A stretch of 29,456 nt of DNA. It comes from JBLHGU01 sp047615875 (GTDB lineage Bacteria > Pseudomonadota > Gammaproteobacteria > Arenicellales > CAJQKF01). The position numbers and the translations under genes were made by a program. Shown in pieces: positions 8,445-16,669 of this stretch. The stretch covers positions 1 to 29,456 of the forward strand of contig JBLHGU010000045.1 in the NCBI GenBank assembly GCA_047615875.1, in the 5' to 3' direction. Each line of letters begins with the position of its first letter. Position 1 is the stretch's first letter. Under the pieces are notes generated by a model that was not told where the DNA came from, did not search any database, and saw only the letters and a program-made list of their open reading frames with translations.

Positions 8445-9569
8445 TTAAGGTCTGTGTGGCTGACACATATAGCCTGGCGACGAAAACTCTCTGATGCGAC
8501 TAGCTGTCCGTTCAAAGCTACGCGTCAATCGTTTACCACTGTATATTCTCTCAGGTTGATCTGCGGCTGACAAAATCACATTAACCCGACGATCATAAAG
8601 CTCATCGATCAATTCTACAAAACGTCTGGCAGGATCTTCCCGTTGCGTATCTAGTATAGGCAATTGGGAAATAATTAGCGTGTGAAAATAGCGGGATAGC
8701 TCGGCATAATCCACTTTGGATCGTGGTCCATCACACAACGCATCAAACTCAAACCAGCCAATACCTTCACCAGTCATTCGCACGGCTATTTCCCTTCCCA
8801 ACACAGTCAGTGGGCTACAACCCAGCCCCTCTTCACCGGCAAGCTGCCGGAATAACACCTCGAGTTCGCTGTCGGTGTCATCGCAATGCGGGCAAATATA
8901 GGTTTGCGCCTGTTCGAGAGTACGTAGCCGATAATCCTCGTTACCAGCCATTTCATGCACCACACATTGTTCATTTAGTAGTTTGATAGCCGGCAGAAAA
9001 CGCTCTCGTTGCAAGCCGCCGCTATATAGCTCATCGAGCTCGCAATTTGTGGTAAAAATCAACACCACACCATGCTCAATCAAACCGTCAAACAGCGCTG
9101 CCAACACCATGGCGTCAGTAATATCCTCGACGAACAGTTCATCGAGGCAAAGCAAACCGGTATTTTTTGCAATGTCTGCGGCCACAACCGCTAACGGTTC
9201 CCGGGTAGACTTCAGTTCATAAAGTTGTTTGTGAACTGACAACATGAAACGATGAAAATGCACTCGTAGCTTGCGCTCAATTGGCAGGTGTTGAAACATC
9301 AGGTCCATAACAAATGTTTTACCGCGGCCAACACCGCCCCACAAATATAGACCTTTTAACGATTCCTTTTTCTGCCCGCCAAACTGATTAAGAAGTTGTC
9401 CAAGCCATCCCGTCGCCAAGGTGTCCAGGGCGATCAAACCATCAGCTATACGTTGTAGCTCTTCCAGCACCTCCAGTTGTGCGGGATCCTCCATATACCC
9501 CCTCGACGAAATCTCCTGACGGTAAACTTGCAGTAGTTCCACCTGTCTCGGCAAATCTAACGTCTTCAT
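8445..9569 (-). CDS. zapE: Cell division protein ZapE (AFG1-family ATPase)
   Basis: A 374-residue AAA-type ATPase of the AFG1/ZapE family. In E. coli ZapE acts at the late division ring under stress and destabilises FtsZ polymers. Walker A is WGGVGRGKTFVMDL (residues 77-90), the exact family variant with Arg before GKT. Walker B is LLCLDELFVEDI (139-150), with D143 and E144. Sensor regions appear in IFTTNCELDELYSGGLQRERFLPAI, and the C-terminus has FVELIDELYDRRVNVILSA followed by the arginine-finger region RTASRIREF. Length is normal (E. coli 375). The ATG overlaps the stop of yrfG by 4 bases (ATGA), so the two are translationally coupled. Confidence 0.93.
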   Translation of the reverse strand: MKTLDLPRQVELLQVYRQEISSRGYMEDPAQLEVLEELQRIADGLIALDTLATGWLGQLLNQFGGQKKESLKGLYLWGGVGRGKTFVMDLMFQHLPIERKLRVHFHRFMLSVHKQLYELKSTREPLAVVAADIAKNTGLLCLDELFVEDITDAMVLAALFDGLIEHGVVLIFTTNCELDELYSGGLQRERFLPAIKLLNEQCVVHEMAGNEDYRLRTLEQAQTYICPHCDDTDSELEVLFRQLAGEEGLGCSPLTVLGREIAVRMTGEGIGWFEFDALCDGPRSKVDYAELSRYFHTLIISQLPILDTQREDPARRFVELIDELYDRRVNVILSAADQPERIYSGKRLTRSFERTASRIREFSSPGYMCQPHRP

Positions 9570-10231
9570 TGGGGAAGAATTTCCGTATAGGAATCCAGCG
9601 CGACAAAATTCTCATAGTGATTTTCGGGACGACTTGAGTCTGGCTTCAGCACACCCAATATGTGGCCAACACCGGCATCTTGTGCGGCATCCAGTACCGC
9701 CGCGCTGTCATCAATAAAAAGGCAGCGGGTGAGATCGACACCAGTTTGCTCTACCAACTTGACCCAAAACTCGCGCTGCTCCTTCGGGGTTTTAAATCGA
9801 TGAGATGAAATCAACTCATTAAACAAATGAGCTATTCCTGTGCGTTGCATCTTAATGTCCAGAGTCGCCTCATGTGCATTAGTAACCATAATCTGGCGGC
9901 GGTTACTGCGTTTCACCGCATTCAAAAACGCGATTGATCCGTCACGCAAACTAATCGCATCTCGACACTGACATTTTAGATCAACAATATCAAGCTGCAG
10001 TTCAAGACTCCAGAATTCCACGCAGTACCAGTTTATGGTTCCTCGCAATGAACGCATTCGAGGGAAGATGATATTGCACGCCTCATGCACGGAAACAGAG
10101 TGCTTGTCTGCATAGGCCACCGGCACTATCTGTAGCCAAAAGTCGTTGTCAAACTTAAGATCCAGCAATGTACCGTCCATATCAAGCAGGACAGTATCGA
10201 TGTCATCCCAGTTTAGCGGTAGAGTGGTCAC
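9566..10231 (-). CDS. yrfG: HAD-family GMP/IMP nucleotidase YrfG
   Basis: A 221-residue HAD hydrolase. The catalytic motif is VLLDMDGTLLDL with nucleophile D17 and acid D19. The sequence after it (KFDNDFWLQIVP, then RGTINWYCVEFWSLELQLDI) closely follows E. coli YrfG, a purine nucleotidase acting on GMP and IMP. Motif II is IMVTNAH, and the late motif is CLFIDDSAAVLDAAQDAGV. Length matches YrfG (222). It is upstream of zapE with a 4-base overlap and divergent from kdsD across 145 bases. It should not be mistaken for kdsC, a different and shorter HAD phosphatase that is missing from the neighbouring Kdo gene group. Confidence 0.88.
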   Translation of the reverse strand: MTTLPLNWDDIDTVLLDMDGTLLDLKFDNDFWLQIVPVAYADKHSVSVHEACNIIFPRMRSLRGTINWYCVEFWSLELQLDIVDLKCQCRDAISLRDGSIAFLNAVKRSNRRQIMVTNAHEATLDIKMQRTGIAHLFNELISSHRFKTPKEQREFWVKLVEQTGVDLTRCLFIDDSAAVLDAAQDAGVGHILGVLKPDSSRPENHYENFVALDSYTEILPQ

Positions 10232-10331
10232 GTACGTTTCCGATCCAGAGAATTAAGAGTTTTCGAATAAACCGGCACTATAGCGAGGCTCGGTCAGGTC
10301 GCGCCGGACTTTATAGAAAAAAAGCAGGCTT

Positions 10332-10340
10332 TGCTATACT
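10332..10340 (+). promoter_or_regulatory. Candidate extended -10 promoter for kdsD
   Basis: TGCTATACT is an extended -10 element (TGn plus TATACT) in the divergent yrfG-kdsD gap. It would start transcription near 10347, about 30 bases before the kdsD ATG. No convincing -35 hexamer is present, which is compatible with an extended -10 promoter. It could serve the whole kdsD-lpt-rpoN group. Confidence 0.45.
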
Positions 10341-10376
10341 CCACAACATCACTACTTATAGCTTCAACTTTAACCA

Positions 10377-11351
10377 ATGACCCCCGAATCCAATTTCAAA
10401 GCTTCAGGTATCGCCGTAATCAACCTGGAAGCTGAAGCCATTGCCCACCTGTCCGAGCGTATTGGTGCGGATTTTCAGAGTGCCTGTGAGCTAATCCTAG
10501 CCTGCAAAGGGCGTGTGGTTGTGGTTGGAATGGGTAAATCCGGGCACATCGGCGGAAAAATTGCATCCACACTAGCTAGCACAGGCACGCCGTCATTTTT
10601 TGTCCATCCTGGCGAAGCAAGTCATGGTGATCTTGGCATGATCACTCCGGGGGATGTGGTCATTGCCATATCAAACTCTGGCGAAACACCGGAAATACTA
10701 ACCATTCTGCCCATTGTTAAGCGTATGGACGTGATTTTGCTGGCAATTACCGGCAATCCTGATTCAACATTAGGACGTACATCCGACGCCTGTCTGAACG
10801 TTTCTGTCGAATCTGAGGCCTGCCCCCACAATCTGGCGCCCACTGCCAGCACCACTGCCACTTTGGCCATGGGTGATGCTGTTGCGATAGCGGTATTAAA
10901 GGCACGCGGCTTTTCATCCAGTGATTTTGCCCGATCACACCCAGGCGGAGCACTAGGCCGTCGTTTATTACTCTACGTCAGTGATGTTATGCATAGCGGC
11001 GAAAGAATTCCATTGGTGCCCTTAAATTCGACACTATCCGACGTACTAATCGAAATGAGTAGTAAAGGCCTGGGCATGGCTGCTGTTGTCGATGATGATC
11101 AGCGTCTGGCTGGCGTATACACCGATGGAGATCTGCGCCGTACACTCAACCGAAGTGTGGATATTCACGATTGTTTAATTCAGGACATAATGACCAAAGA
11201 TCCGGTTACAACGACCCCAGACGCACTTGCAACAGAACTGATTACAATCATGCGCACCCACTCAATTAACGGCATATTCGCGGTTGACCAAGGTGGTAAG
11301 GTACAGGGTGCATTGAATACCCTTGATCTGCTCAGGGCAGGAATTCTATGA
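10377..11351 (+). CDS. kdsD: D-arabinose 5-phosphate isomerase KdsD
   Basis: A 324-residue SIS-CBS-CBS protein that interconverts ribulose 5-phosphate and arabinose 5-phosphate, the first step of Kdo synthesis for lipopolysaccharide. The SIS domain (about residues 35-175) holds VVVVGMGKSGHIGGKIASTLASTGTPS-type residues, with K54, the GEASHGDLGMI loop (H83) and AISNSGET. The region SHPGGALGRRLL then leads into two CBS domains (about 205-265 and 270-324). Length is normal (E. coli 328). It is the first gene of the lpt/rpoN group. Its 3' end overlaps lptC by 4 bases, leaving no room for kdsC, which usually follows. Confidence 0.95.
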   Translation: MTPESNFKASGIAVINLEAEAIAHLSERIGADFQSACELILACKGRVVVVGMGKSGHIGGKIASTLASTGTPSFFVHPGEASHGDLGMITPGDVVIAISNSGETPEILTILPIVKRMDVILLAITGNPDSTLGRTSDACLNVSVESEACPHNLAPTASTTATLAMGDAVAIAVLKARGFSSSDFARSHPGGALGRRLLLYVSDVMHSGERIPLVPLNSTLSDVLIEMSSKGLGMAAVVDDDQRLAGVYTDGDLRRTLNRSVDIHDCLIQDIMTKDPVTTTPDALATELITIMRTHSINGIFAVDQGGKVQGALNTLDLLRAGIL

Positions 11352-11791
11352 ATATCCTGGAAAAATCCCTGCTGGTTATGGCATTGCTGCTATTTGCCGC
11401 CCTTACAGCCTGGCTGGAAAATTTCTCAGGTCCTGAAAAAGCCGAAAGCGTTGAAGCCAGAGCTGAAAGTCACGATCCTGATTACTACATTGAAAATTTT
11501 GTCTCTTCAGGCCTTGATCGCAGCGGCCGACAGTATATTCTTGAGGCTTTGCGTTTGGTGCATTTCCCGGATGACGACACTTCTTTGGTCGAGCAACCGC
11601 ACATCATTCAGTATTCAAAAGACGCAGGGCCGCGCCATGTTTATGCAGAATCCGGATTAATCTCCGCTGATGGTACGGAAATTTTACTTAGCGGTTCAGT
11701 CAAAGTTATCGAAAGTCAGACCGGTGATAAAGCTGGGCATGTGACGACAACAAACCGAATGCGGGTAAAGTTGAAAAACCCACCTGGATAA
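11348..11791 (+). CDS. lptC: Lipopolysaccharide export protein LptC (short form)
   Basis: A 147-residue bitopic membrane protein. One N-terminal helix (about residues 6-24) anchors a periplasmic beta-jellyroll that passes LPS from LptB2FG to LptA. Family landmarks are the E-N-F segment near 49, RQYILEALRLVHFPDDDTSLVEQP, VYAESGLISADGTEILLSGSVKV and TTTNRMRV. E. coli LptC has 191 residues and continues for about 45 residues past the point where this one stops (KNPPG). The C-terminal strands that contact LptA therefore appear missing. I checked the other frames after the stop and saw no continuation. The start overlaps kdsD by 4 bases, and lptA follows after 73 bases. Confidence 0.85.
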   Translation: MNILEKSLLVMALLLFAALTAWLENFSGPEKAESVEARAESHDPDYYIENFVSSGLDRSGRQYILEALRLVHFPDDDTSLVEQPHIIQYSKDAGPRHVYAESGLISADGTEILLSGSVKVIESQTGDKAGHVTTTNRMRVKLKNPPG

Positions 11792-11795
11792 CGCC

Positions 11796-11818
11796 GGGTT
11801 AACCGTTACAATTAACCC
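11796..11818. other. Hairpin in the lptC-lptA gap
   Basis: GGGTTAA and TTAACCC form a perfect 7-base stem with a 9-base loop just after the lptC stop. There is no T-run, so it is unlikely to be a full terminator. It may adjust transcript stability or lptA expression, or may be chance. Confidence 0.35.
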
Positions 11819-11864
11819 ACGAAATGCTGCCCGATTGTGCAGTAGTAAATGGTAAACTTAGCCC

Positions 11865-12452
11865 ATGAAGACTCATTTAACTTTCACTATACTGCTTCTG
11901 ATTACCTGGCCTGCCTGGGTATCAGCACTTGAATCTGATCGCGACCAACCTGCTGTCATCGACGCGGAATCAGTAGATATTGATTTTGGTACCGGCAAGC
12001 GAACCTATGAAGGTGATGTCAGGCTGGTTCAGGGAACACTACGTATCACCGCAGATATTCTTGAAGTACATTTCAAAAACGACCAGCTAGAAAAAGCTAT
12101 TGCCAAGGGTAAACGAGCGGTGTTTCGACAACGGCCTGATGGTAAAGAGCATGACGTTGTTGGCAAGGCCAATTTTATTTTGCTTGACGAAATTAACAAC
12201 ACAATCACTCTGACCAAGGATGCGGAATTATCTCAGGGACCGGATGTAGTCAGCGCAAAAACCATCGAATACAACATGGCTACAGATAAAATGAAGATGC
12301 GCGGTGGCACACAAACCACTAAAAACCCCGAGCCGGCGCCGTCTGCTAGCCAGCCCTCGTCTGCTACCACACCCTCATCCAGCAGCACAACAGAAGAGGC
12401 CGACTCGACTGAGCGACGTGCAAGAATCACCTTGAAACCGAAGGGTTCCTAG
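11865..12452 (+). CDS. lptA: Lipopolysaccharide transport periplasmic protein LptA
   Basis: A 195-residue periplasmic protein that forms the LPS bridge between LptC and LptD. A signal peptide covers about residues 1-21, with likely cleavage after VSA-L. The OstA-like fold shows the usual repeats: ESVDIDFGTGKRTYEGDVRLVQG, ADILEVHF, LEKAIAKGKRAVFRQR, GKANFILLDEINNTITLT and IEYNMATDKM. The end RARITLKPK matches the family C-terminus. Before it lies a Ser/Thr/Pro/Ala-rich stretch (about 151-184), longer than in E. coli LptA (185 in total). There is no clear Shine-Dalgarno. lptB follows 61 bases on. Confidence 0.92.
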   Translation: MKTHLTFTILLLITWPAWVSALESDRDQPAVIDAESVDIDFGTGKRTYEGDVRLVQGTLRITADILEVHFKNDQLEKAIAKGKRAVFRQRPDGKEHDVVGKANFILLDEINNTITLTKDAELSQGPDVVSAKTIEYNMATDKMKMRGGTQTTKNPEPAPSASQPSSATTPSSSSTTEEADSTERRARITLKPKGS

Positions 12453-12513
12453 ACAGAAATTTGCGTCCTGAAGTTGTCGATAATTAATAATCTAATCTCA
12501 AAGTAGTATCTTT

Positions 12514-13239
12514 ATGGCCACTCTGGCAACCCGAGATCTATGTAAGTCCTACAAGGGGCTGAATGTTGTAAACAATGTCAATGTTGGTGTAAAAAACGGC
12601 GAAGTAGTCGGCCTGCTAGGTCCCAATGGTGCTGGAAAAACCACTACTTTTTATATGATTTGCGGATTGGTTCGGCGTGACAAGGGCTTTATAACGCTGG
12701 ATAAGAAAGATATCAGCGATCTGCCGATGCATCGGCGTGCTCGACTCGGTATTGGCTACCTCCCCCAGGAACCATCTGTGTTTCGCCGACTCTCCGTCGA
12801 AGATAATATTATGGCAGTACTAGAAGCACTGCCCAATCTAACCACTGAGCAGCGCAAAAATCGCGTCGATGTTCTGCTTGACGAATTTAATTTGGGCCAC
12901 AAGCGCAAATCCATGGGCATCAGCTTATCAGGTGGAGAGCGTAGACGGGTTGAAATTGCTCGTGCATTGTCATTGACTCCGCAGTTTATTTTGCTCGACG
13001 AACCCTTTGCTGGCATAGATCCTATATCAGTAAAAGACATACAAAAAATTATCTCTTTTCTAAAAAAACGCGGTATTGGCGTACTTATAACCGATCACAA
13101 TGTACGTGAAACCCTTGGAATTTGTGATAGAGCCTATATATTGGCCGAAGGACGTGTATTGGCCGCAGGCAGTCCCGAAGAAATATTACTACACCCGGAA
13201 GTTCGTTCAACCTATCTTGGACACGAATTCAAGTTATAA
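12514..13239 (+). CDS. lptB: LPS export ABC transporter ATPase LptB
   Basis: A 241-residue cytoplasmic ATPase that powers LPS extraction with LptF and LptG. Walker A is GPNGAGKTT (about residues 37-45), followed by FYMICGLV. The Q-loop is GYLPQEPSVFRRLSVEDNI, the signature LSGGERRRVEIARAL, and Walker B ILLDEPFAGIDP with the family-specific FAGIDPISV. The H-switch is ITDHNVRETL. Length is identical to E. coli LptB (241). lptF and lptG are not adjacent, as in most gammaproteobacteria. rpoN follows. Confidence 0.96.
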   Translation: MATLATRDLCKSYKGLNVVNNVNVGVKNGEVVGLLGPNGAGKTTTFYMICGLVRRDKGFITLDKKDISDLPMHRRARLGIGYLPQEPSVFRRLSVEDNIMAVLEALPNLTTEQRKNRVDVLLDEFNLGHKRKSMGISLSGGERRRVEIARALSLTPQFILLDEPFAGIDPISVKDIQKIISFLKKRGIGVLITDHNVRETLGICDRAYILAEGRVLAAGSPEEILLHPEVRSTYLGHEFKL

Positions 13240-13305
13240 ACAAGGGAAGCCCAAACGTGACGGGTTTGTACCGTGCTCTGTCGAGGCGTAGAATCATCAA
13301 TACAA

Positions 13306-14787
13306 ATGAAACAATCCCTCAATCTTAAACTTGGTCAGCGTCTTAAACTAACGCCCAGGCTGCAGCAGGCAATTAATTTGCTCCAACTTTCCTCGTTGGA
13401 CCTACAGCAGGAAATTCAGCTCAACCTGGAATCCAACCCTTTTCTGGAAGAACAAGGAGCTGAGATCTTGCCAGAGGATACCGGACTTGAACCAACGGAA
13501 ATAGAAGAATCACCTCAACTTAGTTTCTCAGATGACTTAACAATAGACTCAGATGCCGATTTTTCTGCTGAAGATTTCACTGAAAAAGCCGCTGAAGATT
13601 GGGTTGTAAGATCAGAACCAGAAACAGTCCGAACAAAAAACGAAGGCTCCGTTCGATCTGATATTGACACGAGCAGTCTGCTGGAAAATGTCAGCGGAAC
13701 TCGCAGTCTGATCGATTATCTTGACGAACAAATCAAACAGACTCCCATGAGCCGAAAACAGGCACTGATTGCCTCTGTTTTAGTTGAAAATATCAATGAT
13801 GACGGTTATCTGGATTTAGAGTTGGCGGAAGTTCATAAATTACTGCCCGAAGGCATACAGATTACTGAATCTGAATTCAACAATGCCGTCAAATTAATTC
13901 AACAGCTTGATCCAACGGGAGTTGGTGCCCGTGATCTGCCCGAATGCTTGCTTTTGCAACTAGAGTCAATGTCAGGTGATGACAACGACATTGCAGATGC
14001 CCATTTAATTGTGTCCCAACACATGCAGGCATTAAGTACACGGGATTTTAGTCGATTAAAAAAACACAGCGGACTGGATCACGACCGTCTAGTTATCGCG
14101 TTGAACATCATTCGCAGTCTCGACCCAAAACCCGCCCAACGACTATCCAGTCTACCGGCAGCATATATTGTTCCAGATATACTGGTGAAAAAGGCAACAA
14201 CAGGCTGGCAGGTAGAATTGAATTCTGACAATCGCACAAATCTGGGCTTAAGCCCCGCCTACAGAACCTATTTATCTGCAGACGGCAGTAGCGAAGATAG
14301 TATCTACTTTAAGCAACGTTACCAGGACGCCAAGTGGTTTTTACAAAGCCTGAAACAACGCAACGAAACTATCATTTTGGTGGCCATGGAAATTGTTGGT
14401 CATCAATGTGAATTCTTTGAGCATGGGCCTAGCCACATGAAACCACTCACCTTAAAAAGAGTCGCAGAAAAGCTTTCTTTGCATGAATCGACAATTTCCC
14501 GAGCAACCAATCAAAAATTCATGCTATCCCCAAGAGGCATTCATGAGTTGAAATTTTTCTTCTCCAGTCAATTGGAAACCGAATCAGGAGAAAACTCCTC
14601 TTCTACGGCAATCCAGGCGCAAATCCGTCAGCTAATTAATGGCGAATCGGGTAAAAAGCCCATCAGTGATCAAAGAATATCTGACCATTTTAAATCCAGA
14701 GGAGTTCATATCGCCCGGCGGACAGTCGCCAAGTATCGTGAGCAAATGAATATTCCCTCATCCAGTCAACGCAAATCATTAATCTAA
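13306..14787 (+). CDS. rpoN: RNA polymerase sigma-54 factor RpoN
   Basis: A 493-residue alternative sigma factor that recognises -24/-12 promoters and needs AAA+ activators. Region I is MKQSLNLKLGQRLKLTPRLQQAINLLQLS, the exact family N-terminus, so the ATG at 13306 is chosen over an in-frame GTG at 13273 that would add 11 unrelated residues. An acidic region II follows (about residues 40-110, rich in Asp and Glu). The core-binding region and the helix-turn-helix (LKRVAEKLSLHESTISRATNQKF) come next. The RpoN box ARRTVAKYREQ closes the protein. It sits between lptB and hpf, as in E. coli. Confidence 0.96.
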   Translation: MKQSLNLKLGQRLKLTPRLQQAINLLQLSSLDLQQEIQLNLESNPFLEEQGAEILPEDTGLEPTEIEESPQLSFSDDLTIDSDADFSAEDFTEKAAEDWVVRSEPETVRTKNEGSVRSDIDTSSLLENVSGTRSLIDYLDEQIKQTPMSRKQALIASVLVENINDDGYLDLELAEVHKLLPEGIQITESEFNNAVKLIQQLDPTGVGARDLPECLLLQLESMSGDDNDIADAHLIVSQHMQALSTRDFSRLKKHSGLDHDRLVIALNIIRSLDPKPAQRLSSLPAAYIVPDILVKKATTGWQVELNSDNRTNLGLSPAYRTYLSADGSSEDSIYFKQRYQDAKWFLQSLKQRNETIILVAMEIVGHQCEFFEHGPSHMKPLTLKRVAEKLSLHESTISRATNQKFMLSPRGIHELKFFFSSQLETESGENSSSTAIQAQIRQLINGESGKKPISDQRISDHFKSRGVHIARRTVAKYREQMNIPSSSQRKSLI

Positions 14788-14802
14788 TCCTGAGTAAAAC
14801 AA

Positions 14803-14808
14803 AGAGGT
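14803..14808 (+). promoter_or_regulatory. Shine-Dalgarno site of hpf
   Basis: AGAGGT lies 5 bases before the hpf ATG. It is one of few strong Shine-Dalgarno sites in the window, consistent with high expression of a ribosome-hibernation factor. Confidence 0.6.
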
Positions 14809-14813
14809 AAAGA

Positions 14814-15131
14814 ATGCAAATATCAGTAAGTGGCCAACATATGGATGTCACCGACGCACTGCGAAGTCACGTCGAGGACAAGATGCAAAAGATCAACAGA
14901 CATTTCGACCATGTAACCGACACCCATGTTGTATTATTGGTAGAAAAGAATCGCCACAATGCGGAGGCTACTATAAATGGCAAAGGGCTAAATTTTCATG
15001 CCACCGCTGAAGCCGATGATATGTACTCGGCAATAGATGCAATGATCAGCAAACTTGACAGGCAGTTATTAAGACACAAGGAAAAAAACACCAGTCACCG
15101 TGCTGAAACACCCATTGTAGTTCATGAGTGA
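14814..15131 (+). CDS. hpf: Ribosome hibernation promoting factor HPF (short type)
   Basis: A 105-residue S30AE/YfiA-family protein that binds the 30S decoding centre and promotes 100S dimers in stationary phase. The sequence has the family order: MQISVSGQHMDVTDALRSHVEDKM, then the basic DTHVVLLVEKNRHNAEATI, then DDMYSAIDAMISKLDRQLLRHKEK with its basic helix. It is the short form without the C-terminal dimerisation domain of long HPF. It follows rpoN by 26 bases and overlaps ptsN by 8 bases. Confidence 0.94.
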   Translation: MQISVSGQHMDVTDALRSHVEDKMQKINRHFDHVTDTHVVLLVEKNRHNAEATINGKGLNFHATAEADDMYSAIDAMISKLDRQLLRHKEKNTSHRAETPIVVHE

Positions 15132-15639
15132 TATGGCTAATACTTCTTATTCTGAGCAGGGAGTCGAGTCTGGGATCCCAACAAAAGGATTTCTTGCGGA
15201 TCTGATTTCCCCCGACAGAGTGTTGACTGGAGTTCAGGTCTCCAGCAAAAAACGTCTGCTGGAAGAAGTCGCCTCTTTGTTATCAGTGGGGCACAGTGAG
15301 CTGGATCGTGACACGATTTTTCAAATTCTCAATGAACGGGAACGACTTGGAAGCACGGGAATTGGGGAAGGCATAGCCATCCCCCATGGTCGAATCAATG
15401 GCATTGATCAACCTATCGTATGTGCCATGTTGTTAGCCCAGCCACTGGAATTTGAAGCCATAGATGATCAACCAATCCGTTGCGTGATAGGTCTGATAGT
15501 TCCCGCTGATGCCAACCACATGCATTTAAAAATATTAGCCAAACTGGCTGGTATTTTTAGTCAGCCAACTGTTAGGAGTGACTTGCTTTGCCAAACTGAC
15601 ACCGATAGTTTTTATCACTGTTTGACTAGTCTCGAATAA
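15124..15639 (+). CDS. ptsN: Nitrogen PTS EIIA protein PtsN
   Basis: A 171-residue PTS EIIA type-2 domain protein, the terminal phosphate acceptor of the nitrogen PTS; in relatives it regulates potassium transport and stress responses. The phosphorylated His is H88 in STGIGEGIAIPHGRI. The fold markers LLEEVASLL, ILNERERLGSTG and NHMHLKILAKLAGIF are all present. Relative to E. coli PtsN (H73, 163 residues) there are about 15 extra N-terminal residues, partly overlapping hpf; internal ATGs (for example 15133) are alternative starts. The 8-base overlap with hpf implies coupled translation. Confidence 0.93.
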   Translation: MSDMANTSYSEQGVESGIPTKGFLADLISPDRVLTGVQVSSKKRLLEEVASLLSVGHSELDRDTIFQILNERERLGSTGIGEGIAIPHGRINGIDQPIVCAMLLAQPLEFEAIDDQPIRCVIGLIVPADANHMHLKILAKLAGIFSQPTVRSDLLCQTDTDSFYHCLTSLE

Positions 15640-15657
15640 CTTAAGGTCAATCAGGCA

Positions 15658-16626
15658 ATGAACGATGAACTCACAGTAGCAGAGTTGTTTCACAGCAAGT
15701 CAGAAAGGCTCGGTATGAAACTCGAAGCCGGTGCCAATGGCCTGCGTCGTACTATCGCCAGATTGGCTATGCCCGAGTCAGAAATCAGCACTATTGGTTA
15801 CTGGTCGACTGGTAGCATTAGCCCTGTGCGAATTATCCGCCCTGACGATCTCGATCGGCTTAGCGCTGCCTCTGCCGATGATGACCGGAACACACTGCTG
15901 CGTTGCAGTGAAAACGATGAAGTTACTGTGTTTGTCGTCAGCGACGATCTCGGAGCACCCGACTGGTTGCTGGACATCTGCAATAAAACTGATGTCTGCA
16001 TTTACCGCTCCAGTCTTTCCCACTCGCTGCTATTCGAGCGCCTGCTACATAGAGTAGCTCGGAAATTACTTGAGAATGTCACGTTGCATGGCGTCCTCAT
16101 GTCCATAATGAACGTCGGTGTTTTAATCCAGGGCGCTAGTGGCATTGGCAAAAGTGAGGTGGCTCTGGATCTTATAAATCGAGGTCATCGGCTGGTGGCA
16201 GATGATGCAGTTCAGCTGTATCGATCTTCACCATATAAGATCCGCGGTTACTGCCCAGAATTGATACGCGGTTATCTGGAAGTGCGTGGTCTTGGCATTC
16301 TGGATATAACTGATATGTTTGGCAATACGGCTGTACAAGATTCATTAGCCGTTGATCTGGCCGTGCACCTGACTTCTGATGACCAGGAATTTATGCAGGA
16401 TATGGACCGACTAACGCCAAAAGTCAGCCAGCTTAAAGTACTTGATGTCAGCATTCCTGAAATTCATCTACTGGTCGCCCCAGGTCGAAATCTGTCTGTT
16501 CTTGTTGAAGCCGCCGTGCGCACCCATATACAGCACCAGTTTGGTCGAGATCCAGTCAAAGAGTTTATCGATAAACAGCAACAGCTTATTGAAAGACGCA
16601 ATCGCTTACTAAACAAATCTAGTTAA
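15658..16626 (+). CDS. hprK: HPr kinase/phosphorylase HprK
   Basis: A 322-residue bifunctional enzyme that phosphorylates and dephosphorylates HPr on a serine. The catalytic domain starts at about residue 140. The conserved His is in TLHGVLM (H144), Walker A is GASGIGKSE (159-167), followed by LINRGHRLVADDAV with the paired Asp. The family signature is EVRGLGILDI (208-217), and the C-terminal K-loop region is VAPGRNLSVLVEAAVR. The N-terminal domain ends with the SISPVRIIRPDDLDRL segment, which corresponds to the usual PR(I/V)QV...E(E/D)L motif. HprK is absent from E. coli and Pseudomonas but occurs next to rpoN in several other proteobacterial groups. The substrate, a serine-bearing HPr, is encoded about 1 kb downstream. 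Confidence 0.94.
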   Translation: MNDELTVAELFHSKSERLGMKLEAGANGLRRTIARLAMPESEISTIGYWSTGSISPVRIIRPDDLDRLSAASADDDRNTLLRCSENDEVTVFVVSDDLGAPDWLLDICNKTDVCIYRSSLSHSLLFERLLHRVARKLLENVTLHGVLMSIMNVGVLIQGASGIGKSEVALDLINRGHRLVADDAVQLYRSSPYKIRGYCPELIRGYLEVRGLGILDITDMFGNTAVQDSLAVDLAVHLTSDDQEFMQDMDRLTPKVSQLKVLDVSIPEIHLLVAPGRNLSVLVEAAVRTHIQHQFGRDPVKEFIDKQQQLIERRNRLLNKSS

Positions 16627-16669
16627 CCAAGCCAGCAATGGAATATTTCAGACCCAAACAGTACTAATT

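Noticed and set aside
9566..10231. The HAD phosphatase gene as a displaced kdsC.
   Set aside because: Its N-terminal and middle segments follow the GMP/IMP nucleotidase YrfG, and it is divergent from kdsD and coupled to zapE.
11786..11864. Frameshift truncating lptC.
   Set aside because: Reading the other frames past the stop gives no sequence resembling the LptC C-terminus before lptA begins.
13273..13305. GTG at 13273 as an earlier start for rpoN.
   Set aside because: The added residues do not match sigma-54, whereas MKQSLNLKLGQ from the ATG at 13306 is the canonical N-terminus.
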